64,000 nucleotides of DNA from Marseilla massiliensis (GCF_016899855.1 NZ_JACJJG010000005.1:21897-85896), one strand, 5' to 3'. Shown: positions 44,307 to 52,876, counted from the first letter of the stretch. The notes: generated from the sequence alone by a model not told the origin. Numbers and translations: made by a program.

Positions 44307-45173
44307 TCAGCGCACAATGTTCCACGTCAGGCAATGCAGCGCACCACCTTTAAAAGCGACGCTTTTCATCCTAATGGTGTGTACATTACATTCAGGAAAA
44401 GCCTCTGTGACATATCTTTCAGCTTGTTTATCTTCGTCAATGCCGAAGCAAGGCATGATTATTTCGAGCCCAACTTGCAGGAAATTAATGTAAGCCCAGT
44501 TCAAATCCTTGTTCGGGTCGGGTACGTTGTAAAGCATCTCAGTTACCTCAAATCCATGGTTCTCAAGTACTTGACGTATTGCGTCAGCCTCTTCAGGATA
44601 AGCCTCGCGGTGGTTTGACATAAGTATTTTGTTGTTTCCGCAATATTTTATGAAGCCGTCGGCATGACCGAACACGTCTTTTCCTTCCTCGTGTGGTTCA
44701 GCATGGCGCACCCACGGTATAAAAATCACTTTGTGTCCCAATGCCTTTTCTATATCTGCCGACAACTTATCATCGTTCTTCGGTATATCATTTTCTTCAA
44801 AAACCTTATCCGTAATGATAGCGTATTCGCCACACCAAACGATGTTTCCGCCATCAATTATGATGTCGCTCTCACGGTATTTAATGCCCAATTCGGCACA
44901 AGCATCCGAACAATCTGTAATATATTGCTCCCTTCCTTCTACTTTATACAGGTAGTCTGGACGGTATTTGAATTTAAGGAAGTCGTCTTTCGATACCTGT
45001 ATTGGCATATAGTCACGTGCCCAATAATCGTTGGTATGTTTCAATACGTCCCATTTTATGCCTAACTTATTAAGTAAAGTGGTGAGACGTTTGAATAAAC
45101 CAGGATAGCCTTCGTTCTTGTCTGAAAGCCATTCCGACAGGTAAACGATGTTAGTATCTTGGTCTTTTATCAT
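44307..45173 (-). CDS. Peptidylarginine/agmatine deiminase-like enzyme (PAD_porph family)
   Basis: A 288-residue guanidino-group-modifying enzyme, shorter than typical agmatine deiminases (about 340-370). The active-site residues are all present: WARD (Arg53-Asp54), DGGN (about 107), His170-x-Asp172 in FGHADGF, and nucleophile Cys281 in GGALHCLTW. Members hydrolyse agmatine to N-carbamoylputrescine or modify arginine; no signal peptide, so it is cytoplasmic. It overlaps the upstream gene by 4 nt (ATGA) and is the last of a three-gene AT-rich group. There is no carbamoylputrescine amidase nearby, so the polyamine role is uncertain. Confidence 0.85.
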   Translation of the reverse strand: MIKDQDTNIVYLSEWLSDKNEGYPGLFKRLTTLLNKLGIKWDVLKHTNDYWARDYMPIQVSKDDFLKFKYRPDYLYKVEGREQYITDCSDACAELGIKYRESDIIIDGGNIVWCGEYAIITDKVFEENDIPKNDDKLSADIEKALGHKVIFIPWVRHAEPHEEGKDVFGHADGFIKYCGNNKILMSNHREAYPEEADAIRQVLENHGFEVTEMLYNVPDPNKDLNWAYINFLQVGLEIIMPCFGIDEDKQAERYVTEAFPECNVHTIRMKSVAFKGGALHCLTWNIVR

Positions 45174-45859
45174 ACGTTAAAACGGTATTTCGCTTTTGAA
45201 TAACTTTTAAACGACTCAACTAACTCGTAGTCTGGTATTTCGCTTTTATAATAGTTGTATTTTAATATGTCATGTACCTTCTGTTCTTCGGATTTCCCTT
45301 TCGTGAGCAGATTGCGCCGTTGATTGATATTCAGGCCATTCTTTATTTCCTTCCTTGATATCAAATATGGGAAATTTTTTATGTCATTGAAGGCATCAAA
45401 TTTGTCAAATAATGTCCATTCCACTTTATATGGTCCGTCAAGTTTAAGCTTTTTTGAAACTTCACTGCTACTATTGGTAGGGTAAATAGACCTTATTAAT
45501 ATTCCTCCGAAGAACGCATCCTCGTCAAGAACAGGTTGGAACAGGCCTTGTTCATCTTGTTCTGTCTTTACATAACTTTCAAAAGAAATGTCTACACCGC
45601 TTGAATGGAAGAGCCATTGGCCGGCTTCACATACTCTCGGATACGTGATTATATCACGATGATTGTTGTTGTACAAGTAAAATTCTACTTCATTAATCCA
45701 GTATTCCTTGTCGCCTTTTTTTATGGCGATTTTGTTCAACAGAATGTTGGCTATGTTCTCAAAAGCTCTTTGGTAGTCTTCATCTTTTGTACAATTAGCA
45801 AAATTCTTCCTGTTTAGTTTTTCTTTTAAATCAGTTATAATATCATCTTCCATAATCAA
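45170..45859 (-). CDS. Hypothetical protein (229 aa), middle gene of the AT-rich operon
   Basis: I cannot name a family with confidence. Visible blocks are YWINEVEFYLYNNNHRDIITYPRV (split by natural charge), CEAGQWLFHSSGVDISFES around 80-98, GGILIRSIYPTN near 128 and a Lys-rich C-terminal third. No signal peptide or membrane segment, so it is likely cytoplasmic. The WLFHSSGVDISF motif with conserved His, Ser and Asp could be an active or binding site. It overlaps the deiminase gene by 4 nt and follows the Cys-rich gene by 1 nt, so the three are co-translated. Confidence 0.7.
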   Translation of the reverse strand: MIMEDDIITDLKEKLNRKNFANCTKDEDYQRAFENIANILLNKIAIKKGDKEYWINEVEFYLYNNNHRDIITYPRVCEAGQWLFHSSGVDISFESYVKTEQDEQGLFQPVLDEDAFFGGILIRSIYPTNSSSEVSKKLKLDGPYKVEWTLFDKFDAFNDIKNFPYLISRKEIKNGLNINQRRNLLTKGKSEEQKVHDILKYNYYKSEIPDYELVESFKSYSKAKYRFNV

Positions 45860-45860
45860 T

Positions 45861-46220
45861 TTATTTTTTATATACCCTTTTTCTTATCTTTTTCTCTTTC
45901 TCTTCCTGCATATCACTGTATGGCCTAATACCTCCCATTAATTGCTCAGGGGTGTTCCATCGGTTGATTGTATCTATCAAATTAACGCATCGATTACTTA
46001 CTTCTTGACTGAAATCATTGTATATCATGGCCGTCAACCCATGATGTTTTTCATAAAACTGACGTTCCAAGTCCTTGATTTCAGCGTCGCAATATTCGCA
46101 AAAACCTGGGCAGTCGCCTGTAAAATCGCATTCCGTCGGTTCGTATTTTAAATCATACTTGGTTGCGATATCCTTGCGTAGGGATTTCAATATTTCACAT
46201 ATTTGCTTACCTGTATTCAT
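45861..46220 (-). CDS. Small Cys-rich protein (119 aa) with Bacteroidales-type N-terminal module
   Basis: The N-terminus MNTGKQICEILKSLRKDIA followed by TECDFTGDCPGFCEYCDAEI resembles a short module seen at the start of diverse Bacteroidales proteins: a helix, then Cys31-x5-Cys37-x3-Cys41-x2-Cys44, which looks like a zinc or iron-sulfur ligand set. The C-terminal half is helical and very charged (EEKEKKIRKRVYKK). It is the first gene of the AT-rich operon, just after a consensus promoter. Function unknown; the module assignment is from memory of similar proteins, not a search. Confidence 0.7.
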   Translation of the reverse strand: MNTGKQICEILKSLRKDIATKYDLKYEPTECDFTGDCPGFCEYCDAEIKDLERQFYEKHHGLTAMIYNDFSQEVSNRCVNLIDTINRWNTPEQLMGGIRPYSDMQEEKEKKIRKRVYKK

Positions 46221-46270
46221 GTATTAAATCATATTTTGAGATTTTTCTAAAGCGCATTACAATCTTCCTA

Positions 46271-46302
46271 CAAAATTACAAAATATAGATGACTAATGCA
46301 AA
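46271..46302 (-). promoter_or_regulatory. Promoter of the AT-rich three-gene operon, near consensus
   Basis: Minus strand TTTG (46302-46299), 20-nt spacer, TAATTTTG (46278-46271), about 50 nt upstream of the first gene. Confidence 0.75.
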
Positions 46303-46384
46303 TGTTGTCCTCGAAAAATAAACAAGGTATTTACTTAAAGGCTTACGGTCACCAAATGTCACTGTGTTATAGTTTACCAGCTTT

Positions 46385-46474
46385 GCAAAAGGCGGCAAAC
46401 GGTGTTGCGAAAGGTCACCTTTCGGCGTGTAAAAGGCCGTCTTTTGCAAGGTAAAAGACGGCCTTTTGAAATTG
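46385..46474. repeat. GGCCGTC-family palindromic cluster
   Basis: AAAAGGCGGC, GAAAGGTCACCTTTCGG and AAAAGGCCGTCTTTTGC followed by AAAAGACGGCCTTTTG. GGTCACC is a self-complementary variant of the core. Confidence 0.85.
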
Positions 46475-46603
46475 AAAGGGAAGTGTGTCGTAATGCTTAC
46501 GGTTGTTGATTGAGCGTATGGTTGTGGTGGTTGATTGTAACTGAAGGCACTGGTTTTGCTTACGGTTTTCATGTGCTGTTTTGCTATATGTGTGGAAACA
46601 AAC

Positions 46604-46643
46604 CTCCCCTCGCGGCTTGCGTTACGGCAAGAGGCGAGGGGAG
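46604..46643 (-). terminator. Terminator of the RecD-like helicase gene
   Basis: CTCCCCTCGC (46604-46613) pairs with GCGAGGGGAG (46634-46643). On the minus strand GGTTTGTTTCC follows. Confidence 0.75.
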
Positions 46644-46669
46644 ACGGCGTGAATTGCGGTGATACGGGG

Positions 46670-48199
46670 TTATTCCTGTGTCTGCGTCTTGGGCCAGTTG
46701 ACGAGAAACAGGCGCTCGGTGGCGCGCGTGAAGGCCGTGTACAGCCAGTGGATGTAGTCCGGAGTGAGCATGTCGTCGGTCATGTAGCCCTGGTCTATGT
46801 ACACGTGCGCCCACTGTCCGCCCTGCGCCTTGTGGCAGGTCACGGCGTATGCGTACTTCACTTGCAGGGCGTTGTAGTACATGTCCTGTCGTATTTGCTT
46901 CATTCGGTCGGCCTTACGGGGTATGTCCTGATAGTCCTCGAGCACCGAGTTGAACAGCTGGTTGCTCTGTTCACGGGTCAGCGCGGGCGCGTCGGACGTG
47001 AGTGTATCGGTCAATACGGTGGCCTGCAGCTCGTAATTGTCGTAGTCGGGAAAGCGCAACAGCACGTCGGCAAACCTGAAGCCGTACAGCTCGCGCACGT
47101 TGCGCACGCGGCGTACGATGGCCCGGTCGCCGTTCGCGATGAATGAAGAAGGAAGTGAAAAGCTGACAGTTGACGGTGAAGAATCCGTTTGCTTTGTGGA
47201 TAAAGAACCTGTATCGCTATTGGATTTATCATTTTTCACTTTTAATTTTTCGTTCATTCTCTCCTTCTCCAGCCAGTAATAGTTGTTCTTTACCACCATG
47301 AGCATGTCGCCGGTGGTGAGCTGTTCCTCACGGTCGAGCACCATTCCGCGTATTCCCGAGTTGTATATGTTGGCGCGTTTGTTGCTTCGGGTCACGACGA
47401 TTGTCTCGTCAATGCCTACTTCGGAGTAGCTGGTGTTGAGCTGTTCAATAAGCTCGTCGCCCGGCACAATGCGTATGTCGGCGAATCCCGAGAAGCGTAT
47501 CATGGGCAGACCGGTGGCCTCGTCGTGGGTTATCATCTGCCTGATTACCGTCGCGTTGTACAGAATGCCGGAGCCGGCGGCCTGGCGCAGCACTTCGTTC
47601 AGGTCGCACTGGTACACCTTCAGACCGTAGTCCTCAAGCACGAAGGCCGACAGGGCGGGCGACTCTTCCTCGCCTACGGGCGGCAGCTGGGCCTTGTCTC
47701 CGATTAGCATTAACCGGCAGTTGTTGCCGTTGTAGACATATTGTATAAGGTCGTCGAGCAAGCGTCCCGAACCGAACAGTGCCGCGTCGGAAGGCGACTC
47801 GTCGGCAATCATCGAGGCTTCGTCCACCATGAACAGCGTGTCGGGCGTCAGGTTGACGTTCAGGTTGAAGCCCGTCATGTCGCCGGTAAACGTTTTCTGT
47901 CGGTAGATACGGCGGTGTATGGTCAGCGCCGGTTGTCCTGCGTTGAGCGAGAACACCTTGGCGGCACGCCCTGTGGGCGCCAGCAGGGCCACCTTATGCC
48001 CCAAAGCCTTGACCGCCTTGACCATTGCGGCGGCCAGAGAGGTCTTGCCCGTACCGGCCGAACCTCGCATGATGAAGGCTGAGCGGTCGTCGCGGTCGGT
48101 CATGAAACGGCAGAACGTGTCGATGGCCGCGGCCTGTTCGGCGGTGGGGACAAAGCCGAAAGCCAGTCGTACGCGGCGTGTCAAATCTTCCATTATCAT
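46670..48199 (-). CDS. RecD/Dda-like superfamily 1 DNA helicase with repeat-derived insertion
   Basis: 509-residue SF1B helicase. Walker A is GSAGTGKT (46-53), motif Ib/II region has LLAPTGRAAKV and MVDEASMIAD, and the C-terminal UvrD_C_2 block is AYAVTCHKAQGGQWAHVY near 455-472 with YTAFTRATERLFLVN. It would unwind DNA 5' to 3' in repair or replication restart. Residues of about 313-353 (MNEKLKVKNDKSN...SFSLPSS) are low-complexity, encoded by DNA at 47141-47262 that resembles the heptad-unit inverted repeats. The flanking NNYYWL and FIANGDRAIV probably abut in relatives. The reading frame stays open through it. Confidence 0.9.
   Translation of the reverse strand: MIMEDLTRRVRLAFGFVPTAEQAAAIDTFCRFMTDRDDRSAFIMRGSAGTGKTSLAAAMVKAVKALGHKVALLAPTGRAAKVFSLNAGQPALTIHRRIYRQKTFTGDMTGFNLNVNLTPDTLFMVDEASMIADESPSDAALFGSGRLLDDLIQYVYNGNNCRLMLIGDKAQLPPVGEEESPALSAFVLEDYGLKVYQCDLNEVLRQAAGSGILYNATVIRQMITHDEATGLPMIRFSGFADIRIVPGDELIEQLNTSYSEVGIDETIVVTRSNKRANIYNSGIRGMVLDREEQLTTGDMLMVVKNNYYWLEKERMNEKLKVKNDKSNSDTGSLSTKQTDSSPSTVSFSLPSSFIANGDRAIVRRVRNVRELYGFRFADVLLRFPDYDNYELQATVLTDTLTSDAPALTREQSNQLFNSVLEDYQDIPRKADRMKQIRQDMYYNALQVKYAYAVTCHKAQGGQWAHVYIDQGYMTDDMLTPDYIHWLYTAFTRATERLFLVNWPKTQTQE
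47141..47262. repeat. Intragenic heptad-type inverted repeat inside the helicase gene
   Basis: Left side GAATGAAGAAGGAAGTGAAAA (47141-47161, here broken as GAATGAAG/AAGGAAG/TGAAAA) through GAATCC; right side GGATTTATCATTTTTC through ACTTTTAATTTTTCG to TTCATTC (47222-47257). The outer GAATGAA/TTCATTC, central AAGTGAAAA/TTTTCACTT and inner ATCC/GGAT match the ruvA-upstream element in unit type. Arms are imperfect, as if selected to avoid stops. Confidence 0.7.
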
Positions 48200-48241
48200 C
48201 AGTTTTTAGCCTAAAGGTTTGATTTTACGGATTATTTGGTG

Positions 48242-48249
48242 TAATTTTG
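48242..48249 (+). promoter_or_regulatory. -7 box for the small pilin-like gene
   Basis: TAATTTTG. A possible opposite -7 (TAAGTTTG, 48287-48280) faces the helicase gene. Confidence 0.45.
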
Positions 48250-48351
48250 CACCGTAACACGGTGCTCTTCAGCATAATGCAAACTTACTAAAAATAAACG
48301 GAACATCATGCCTTGGCGGGCCGTAAAATGCTATTACGTGCTTCAGCGGGT

Positions 48352-48852
48352 ATGAATATAAGTGACGACATGGGCCCCAGAATAAACAAAAGTTGCATAT
48401 TGGCCGTATTGGCGGCGGCACTCGCGGTAGTGTGCGGCCTGAGTATATACGCTCCGCTGCGCTTTGACAAACAGATGGCAGCACGTGAGCGTGTTGTGAA
48501 GGAGCGCCTTGTGAAGATCAGATACGCCGAGGAAAAATACCGTAAGGTAAACGGTACGTATACCGACGATTTCGCTGCGTTGGTTAAAGGGGGATACCTT
48601 GCAGACTCGTTGCAGTTCATACCCTTTGCCGACGGCAAGAAGTTCGACATCGCGGTGACGACCCAACTGACGAAATCAGGCCGTCAGTTGCCTCTGATGG
48701 AGTGCGGCGCTACGTATGAAGACTATCTCAAGGGCCTTGACGGCAACAGCATATCCAACCTTACCGAAGAGGCTTATAACAACGGACGGTACCCCGGGCT
48801 GAAGATAGGCGACCTGATGACGCCCAACGATAACGCCGGTAACTGGGAGTGA
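48352..48852 (+). CDS. Conserved small membrane-anchored protein, pilin-like N-terminus
   Basis: 166 residues from the ATG at 48352 (other in-frame starts at 48328 and 48370; none is decisive). One N-terminal helix (CILAVLAAALAVVCGLSIYAP), then RERVVKERLVKIRYAEEKYRKVNGTYTDDFAALV, an alpha-spine with the KYRKVNGTYTDDF pattern also found in type II/IV pseudopilins and in a Bacteroidales protein family of similar layout. The remainder lacks cysteine pairs or catalytic motifs. It would sit in the inner membrane facing the periplasm. It precedes DUF3822 and rsmD on the same strand by 64 nt. Function unknown. Confidence 0.75.
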   Translation: MNISDDMGPRINKSCILAVLAAALAVVCGLSIYAPLRFDKQMAARERVVKERLVKIRYAEEKYRKVNGTYTDDFAALVKGGYLADSLQFIPFADGKKFDIAVTTQLTKSGRQLPLMECGATYEDYLKGLDGNSISNLTEEAYNNGRYPGLKIGDLMTPNDNAGNWE

Positions 48853-48916
48853 CCGTTGATGTGCCTTGGCGTAACCTCTGCCTTATAATAGGAAAATAAG
48901 ACAACACCATAAGTCC

Positions 48917-49735
48917 ATGACCATACAAGATACCAACCGGAATATAGTGAAGAAACCGCGCCTTACCATCAGGGTGGGGCGGCAGACGTTGTCGTTCTCG
49001 GCGCTTGATGCCAGCCGGAGCGGCAGCATTGTGTACGAACCTTACACCGTGAGGAGCGGAATATCCATGGCGGCTAACCTTCGCGAGGCTTTCAAGGAGA
49101 TAGACTTGCTTAGCAACGGATGGCAGAGGGCTATGGTCCTGCTTGATTCCCCGGTGCTGATGATACCGGTAGACGAGTTTAATGAAGGTTCGAAGGAGGT
49201 GCTTTACCGCCATGCCATAACCGGTCGTGAGGGCGAGACGGTGCTCTCTACGGTGTTGCCGTCGCTTAATGCCGTGGCCGTATATTCCGTCAACAAGGAC
49301 TTGAAGCTCGTCATCGACGACCATTTTGCCGACGTGCGCTTCACCCATGTTTGCGCTCCCGTGTGGAATCATTTGTACCGTAGGAGCTTTACTGGCGTGA
49401 GGATGAAGCTCTACGCTTATTTCCATGACAAGAAGATGGACGTGTTCAGCTTCCAGCAAAACAGGTTCAGGTTTACTAACAGCTTTAACACCAACCTTGT
49501 GCCTGACGCCGTCTACTTCATCCTGAATATATGGAAACAGCTCGCTTTCGACAACAAGCGCGACGAGCTGCACCTCGTGGGCGAGCTTCCGGCACGTGAT
49601 GAGCTCATGCAGGAACTGCATACTTTCATCCAAAACGTGTATGTGGTAAATCCTAAAGCGGAGTTTAACCGTGCCCCAATAACGGAGATTAAGAATCTTC
49701 CGTACGACTTGCTGACGTATTTCGTGAAAAATTAA
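48917..49735 (+). CDS. DUF3822 family protein
   Basis: 272 residues, cytoplasmic, no signal peptide. The sequence fits DUF3822: LTIRVGRQTLSFSALD near the N-terminus, LLDSPVLMIPVDEF (about 75-88), then INVKL-type strands and LHLVGELPARDELMQEL in the last third. DUF3822 proteins have an actin/hexokinase-like fold and occur almost only in Bacteroidetes, typically just before rsmD, as here (13-nt gap). A role in ribosome maturation is inference from that linkage. Confidence 0.85.
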   Translation: MTIQDTNRNIVKKPRLTIRVGRQTLSFSALDASRSGSIVYEPYTVRSGISMAANLREAFKEIDLLSNGWQRAMVLLDSPVLMIPVDEFNEGSKEVLYRHAITGREGETVLSTVLPSLNAVAVYSVNKDLKLVIDDHFADVRFTHVCAPVWNHLYRRSFTGVRMKLYAYFHDKKMDVFSFQQNRFRFTNSFNTNLVPDAVYFILNIWKQLAFDNKRDELHLVGELPARDELMQELHTFIQNVYVVNPKAEFNRAPITEIKNLPYDLLTYFVKN

Positions 49736-49748
49736 GGCTTTAGCAACA

Positions 49749-50297
49749 ATGCGAATAATAACCGGAATATACAAAGGTCGTCATTTCGACATACCTAAAA
49801 CGTTCAAGGCAAGGCCTACAACCGACTTTGCCAAGGAAAACATATTCAATGTCCTTAACGGCTATATCGACTTTGACGGTGCCACGGCTCTCGACCTCTT
49901 CTCGGGTACTGGCAGTATATCGCTTGAACTTCTGTCGCGAGGCTGTGCTTCGGTGATAAGCGTTGAGGCCGACCGTGACCACCATGCCTTCATAAAACAA
50001 TGTCTGAAGAAATTAGGTACGGACAAGTGCGTGCCACTGCGTGGTGACGTGTTCAGGTTTATAAGGAGCTGTCACGTTCAGTTCGATTTTATCTTTGCCG
50101 ACCCTCCTTATGCCTTGCCCGAGCTTCCTAAACTGCCTGAAATGATACTTGAGCGCAATATCCTGAAGCCGGGAGGCGTTTTCGTATTTGAGCATGGGGC
50201 AGCTAACAGTTTTGAGGATGTGCCCGGGTTCGTCGAGCATCGTGCTTATGGAAGTGTCAACTTCAGTCTGTTCCGGATTGAGGATAATGTAAAATGA
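49749..50297 (+). CDS. rsmD: 16S rRNA (guanine(966)-N2)-methyltransferase
   Basis: SAM-dependent methylation of G966 in 16S rRNA. 182 residues: RIITGIYKGRHFDIP and RPTTDFAKENIFNVL at the N-terminus, the SAM motif ALDLFSGTGSISLELLSRGC (about 47-66), and the catalytic motif IV DPPY (about 119-122) in FIFADPPYALPEL. It is co-transcribed with DUF3822. Confidence 0.94.
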   Translation: MRIITGIYKGRHFDIPKTFKARPTTDFAKENIFNVLNGYIDFDGATALDLFSGTGSISLELLSRGCASVISVEADRDHHAFIKQCLKKLGTDKCVPLRGDVFRFIRSCHVQFDFIFADPPYALPELPKLPEMILERNILKPGGVFVFEHGAANSFEDVPGFVEHRAYGSVNFSLFRIEDNVK

Positions 50298-50348
50298 CAG
50301 GATACGATTGTCCGTTTTTGCAGGATTAAGGACTTTTCATGACAATGT

Positions 50349-51008
50349 TTATATTGAGCCAACGTTGATATTCGATATTTTCCGCAGCGTGATAAACGGC
50401 CATTTCCCGTCGAAATGGCAATGATATGGCAACCTTGGTTTCATGAAACGGAAGATAATCAAGCCGATAATGTATCCTACAAAAGCGCCGAACAAAGCGC
50501 CGCAAACTACGTCGCCGACGTAATGTACGCCGAGGTATACGCGTGAATAACCGACCAGGATGGCAAAAGCCAGCACGAATATGGCGTACCGCTTGCCCTT
50601 GGCAAACCTTAATGTGTACACTGCCGCGCCTAACGCATTTGCCGCGTGGCTTGATACAAAGCCATAAGTGCCGCCTCGGTATGAGCCTACATAATGTAGA
50701 AGTCCGCATACTTGCATGTCGTGCGACGGGCGTAGACGGGCGAAAAACGGCTTCATGACGGACGCTGATATCTGGTCGCACAAGGTTACAACTACGGCAA
50801 GGCCCAATATGATTGCCGCTATCCGTTTGTATTTGTTGCCATGAGCCGCCATGATTTTATAGATGAACAACATGCCGACCGGTATCCATATATAACGTGA
50901 TGAGAGCCCTACGGCTGTGATGTCGGCAAGATGGCCTCCGTTGAAGTTCAACGTTACGGTAATGATTCTGTCAAGATTGTCCAGATAATTGATTAATCCA
51001 CAAAACAT
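50349..51008 (-). CDS. PAP2-family membrane phosphatase
   Basis: 219 residues with about six hydrophobic helices. The tripartite phosphatase signature is present: KPFFARLRPSH (about 93-103), VSSHAANALGAA (about 122-133) and GYSRVYLGVHYVGDVVCG (about 158-175, with catalytic His). Family members dephosphorylate undecaprenyl pyrophosphate, phosphatidylglycerol phosphate or related lipids; the substrate is not determinable. A -7 box precedes it. It is downstream of, but convergent with, rsmD. Confidence 0.9.
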   Translation of the reverse strand: MFCGLINYLDNLDRIITVTLNFNGGHLADITAVGLSSRYIWIPVGMLFIYKIMAAHGNKYKRIAAIILGLAVVVTLCDQISASVMKPFFARLRPSHDMQVCGLLHYVGSYRGGTYGFVSSHAANALGAAVYTLRFAKGKRYAIFVLAFAILVGYSRVYLGVHYVGDVVCGALFGAFVGYIIGLIIFRFMKPRLPYHCHFDGKWPFITLRKISNINVGSI

Positions 51009-51046
51009 AATGCCCTAATGAAAATACTTTGTCGTGTTTACGAAGG

Positions 51047-51054
51047 CAAAGATA
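51047..51054 (-). promoter_or_regulatory. -7 box for the PAP2 gene
   Basis: Minus strand TATCTTTG, 39 nt upstream of the PAP2 start. Confidence 0.45.
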
Positions 51055-51082
51055 AAGGGCGAGTTTGAAGAAATGTTGTGGA

Positions 51083-52150
51083 TTATATGAATGTTATTTT
51101 AAATTCGTGCCATCCTTCTTTTTTATATGAGTATCCGGCTTTCCAGCCGTGGTAATTGCATACGGCTTTTACGATTGACAGGCCGAGCCCGCAGCCTTTT
51201 GAGTCTTGCGTAGGGCGGTAAAAGCGCTCGAATATCTTGTTTCCGTCGAGTGCCTTTTCGTATGACGTGTTGGCTACTATGAGGCTTTCGGGCGTAACCT
51301 TGACGAGTATTTCCCCTTGCGGCTTGTTATGTCTTACGGCATTTACGATAAGATTACTGAACAGAATCTCAAGCAACGGACGGTTTGCCCTAACCTGCAA
51401 CGTGCCGACACTGAAGTCGGTATGCAGCGTCAAGCCGCCCAGCAGGCTTTCAATATAAGGCATATCCTTCACTACGTCGACTACATCCACCAGTCCTGTA
51501 CCGTCAAACTGGCTGTTCTCCATCTTGGCGAGCAGCAAAAGGTTGCGGTTAAGGCGCGACATGCGGTTGTTAATCTGGTTGAGGTCCTGTATTATCGTGG
51601 CCTGCCGTTCGGTAAGTTCGGGCAGTTGCGACAGTATGTCGAGCTTGCTTCTGAACACCGCCAGCGGCGTTTGCAGTTCGTGAGAGGCGTTTTCGGTAAA
51701 CTCCTTTTGCACACGGAAGCTCTTTATGCATCCTGTCATCAAGTGGCTTAGGGCTGTGTTCAAGTCGGAGAACTCTTTTATCCGGCTTTCCTGTAATGAT
51801 GGCAGCACGCCGCTTTCCAGCCTGAAGCTCTCCACGGCTTCAAGGGTGTTGTAGAACGGGCGCCAGATGCGTTTTGATATAAGGCTTATCGTTAGTACTA
51901 CGGCAATGCCGGATACGACCGTGATAATACCGAACTGTATCATCACTCCCTGTATTATGTCCTCCTCAAGGTCGAGTCTGGGTATCGACTGTCCTCTTTG
52001 TACTGCCTCAATCAGGTCAATCAAGTCTTCAGCGTAAAAGCTTTTGGTCAGCCAATAGAACAGCGGAGTGGCAAGCAGCATGAGCGCAATCATGCATATC
52101 ACGAACCATGTCAGCGTGTTTCTCAGCAGTCCGATTCTGTGTTTTCCCAT
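51083..52150 (-). CDS. Sensor histidine kinase with degenerate G1 box
   Basis: 355 residues, two helices (about 10-33 and 72-92) with a short loop of about 38 residues between, so little periplasmic sensing domain. Phosphoacceptor His157 lies in FTENASHELQTPLAVF. The ATPase domain has N box NLIVNAVRHN and G2 GCGLGLSIVK, but the G1 box, normally DxGxG, reads VANTSYEK. Related Bacteroidetes kinases often have NTG there; Ser in place of Gly is unusual. Encoded 18 nt downstream of its response regulator. Confidence 0.9.
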   Translation of the reverse strand: MGKHRIGLLRNTLTWFVICMIALMLLATPLFYWLTKSFYAEDLIDLIEAVQRGQSIPRLDLEEDIIQGVMIQFGIITVVSGIAVVLTISLISKRIWRPFYNTLEAVESFRLESGVLPSLQESRIKEFSDLNTALSHLMTGCIKSFRVQKEFTENASHELQTPLAVFRSKLDILSQLPELTERQATIIQDLNQINNRMSRLNRNLLLLAKMENSQFDGTGLVDVVDVVKDMPYIESLLGGLTLHTDFSVGTLQVRANRPLLEILFSNLIVNAVRHNKPQGEILVKVTPESLIVANTSYEKALDGNKIFERFYRPTQDSKGCGLGLSIVKAVCNYHGWKAGYSYKKEGWHEFKITFI

Positions 52151-52168
52151 AATTTGTTGGTTTGTCGG

Positions 52169-52846
52169 TCAGTGTTCAATCCATTTATACCCCATGCCAT
52201 AAACATTCCTTATGCAGTCATTGCAGCCTGCGGCGGTCAGTTTGGCTTTCAAGTTCTTGATATGTGTGTACACAAAGTCGTAATTGTCAAGCATGTCGGC
52301 CATCTCTCCGCTGAGATGTTCAGCCATGGCACTTTTCGATATGACTCTTTCTTTGTTGCTTATGAAAAACAGCAACAGCTCGTATTCCGATTTTGTCAGC
52401 GTTACCGCAACGTTGCCTATTGCCACTGATTTCTCCAGAAGGTCAATGGTTATGCCGTTGCTTTCGATAATGTTGTTGGCATAGAACTTCTTGCGGCGTA
52501 TCACAGCATAAATGCGCATGCTGAGTTCAGCCAGGTGGAATGGCTTTGACAGATAGTCGTCGGCGCCTATCTCAAGGCCTTTCACCTTGTCGTCGAGTGA
52601 GTCTTTAGCGGAAATTATGATAATTCCTACAGGGTTTCTCCTTTTCCTTATATCACGTAAAAGGCTTAGCCCGTTGCCGCCCGGCAGCATGAGGTCGAGC
52701 AATATGCAGTCATATTCGTAGACGTTTATTTTCATCCTTGCGTCCGCGTACGTGAACGCCTGCTCGCAAAGGTATTTTTCTGTGCCCAAATACGTTACGA
52801 TGCTGTCTGACAAGTTTCGTTCGTCTTCAACAATCAGGATTTTCAT
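52169..52846 (-). CDS. OmpR-family response regulator
   Basis: 225 residues. Receiver Asp51 in ILLDLMLPGG, the Ser in IISAKD and Lys in LSKPFH complete the phosphorylation site. The winged-helix output domain (about 125-223) has LTKSEYELLLFFISNKERVISK and VYTHIKNLKAKL, ending NVYGMGYKWIEH. It forms an operon with the kinase. The preceding small EamA gene is 30 nt upstream on the same strand and may be co-transcribed. Confidence 0.93.
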   Translation of the reverse strand: MKILIVEDERNLSDSIVTYLGTEKYLCEQAFTYADARMKINVYEYDCILLDLMLPGGNGLSLLRDIRKRRNPVGIIIISAKDSLDDKVKGLEIGADDYLSKPFHLAELSMRIYAVIRRKKFYANNIIESNGITIDLLEKSVAIGNVAVTLTKSEYELLLFFISNKERVISKSAMAEHLSGEMADMLDNYDFVYTHIKNLKAKLTAAGCNDCIRNVYGMGYKWIEH

Positions 52847-52876
52847 GTTCTGCTGTCTCCTTATACTTATTATTGT

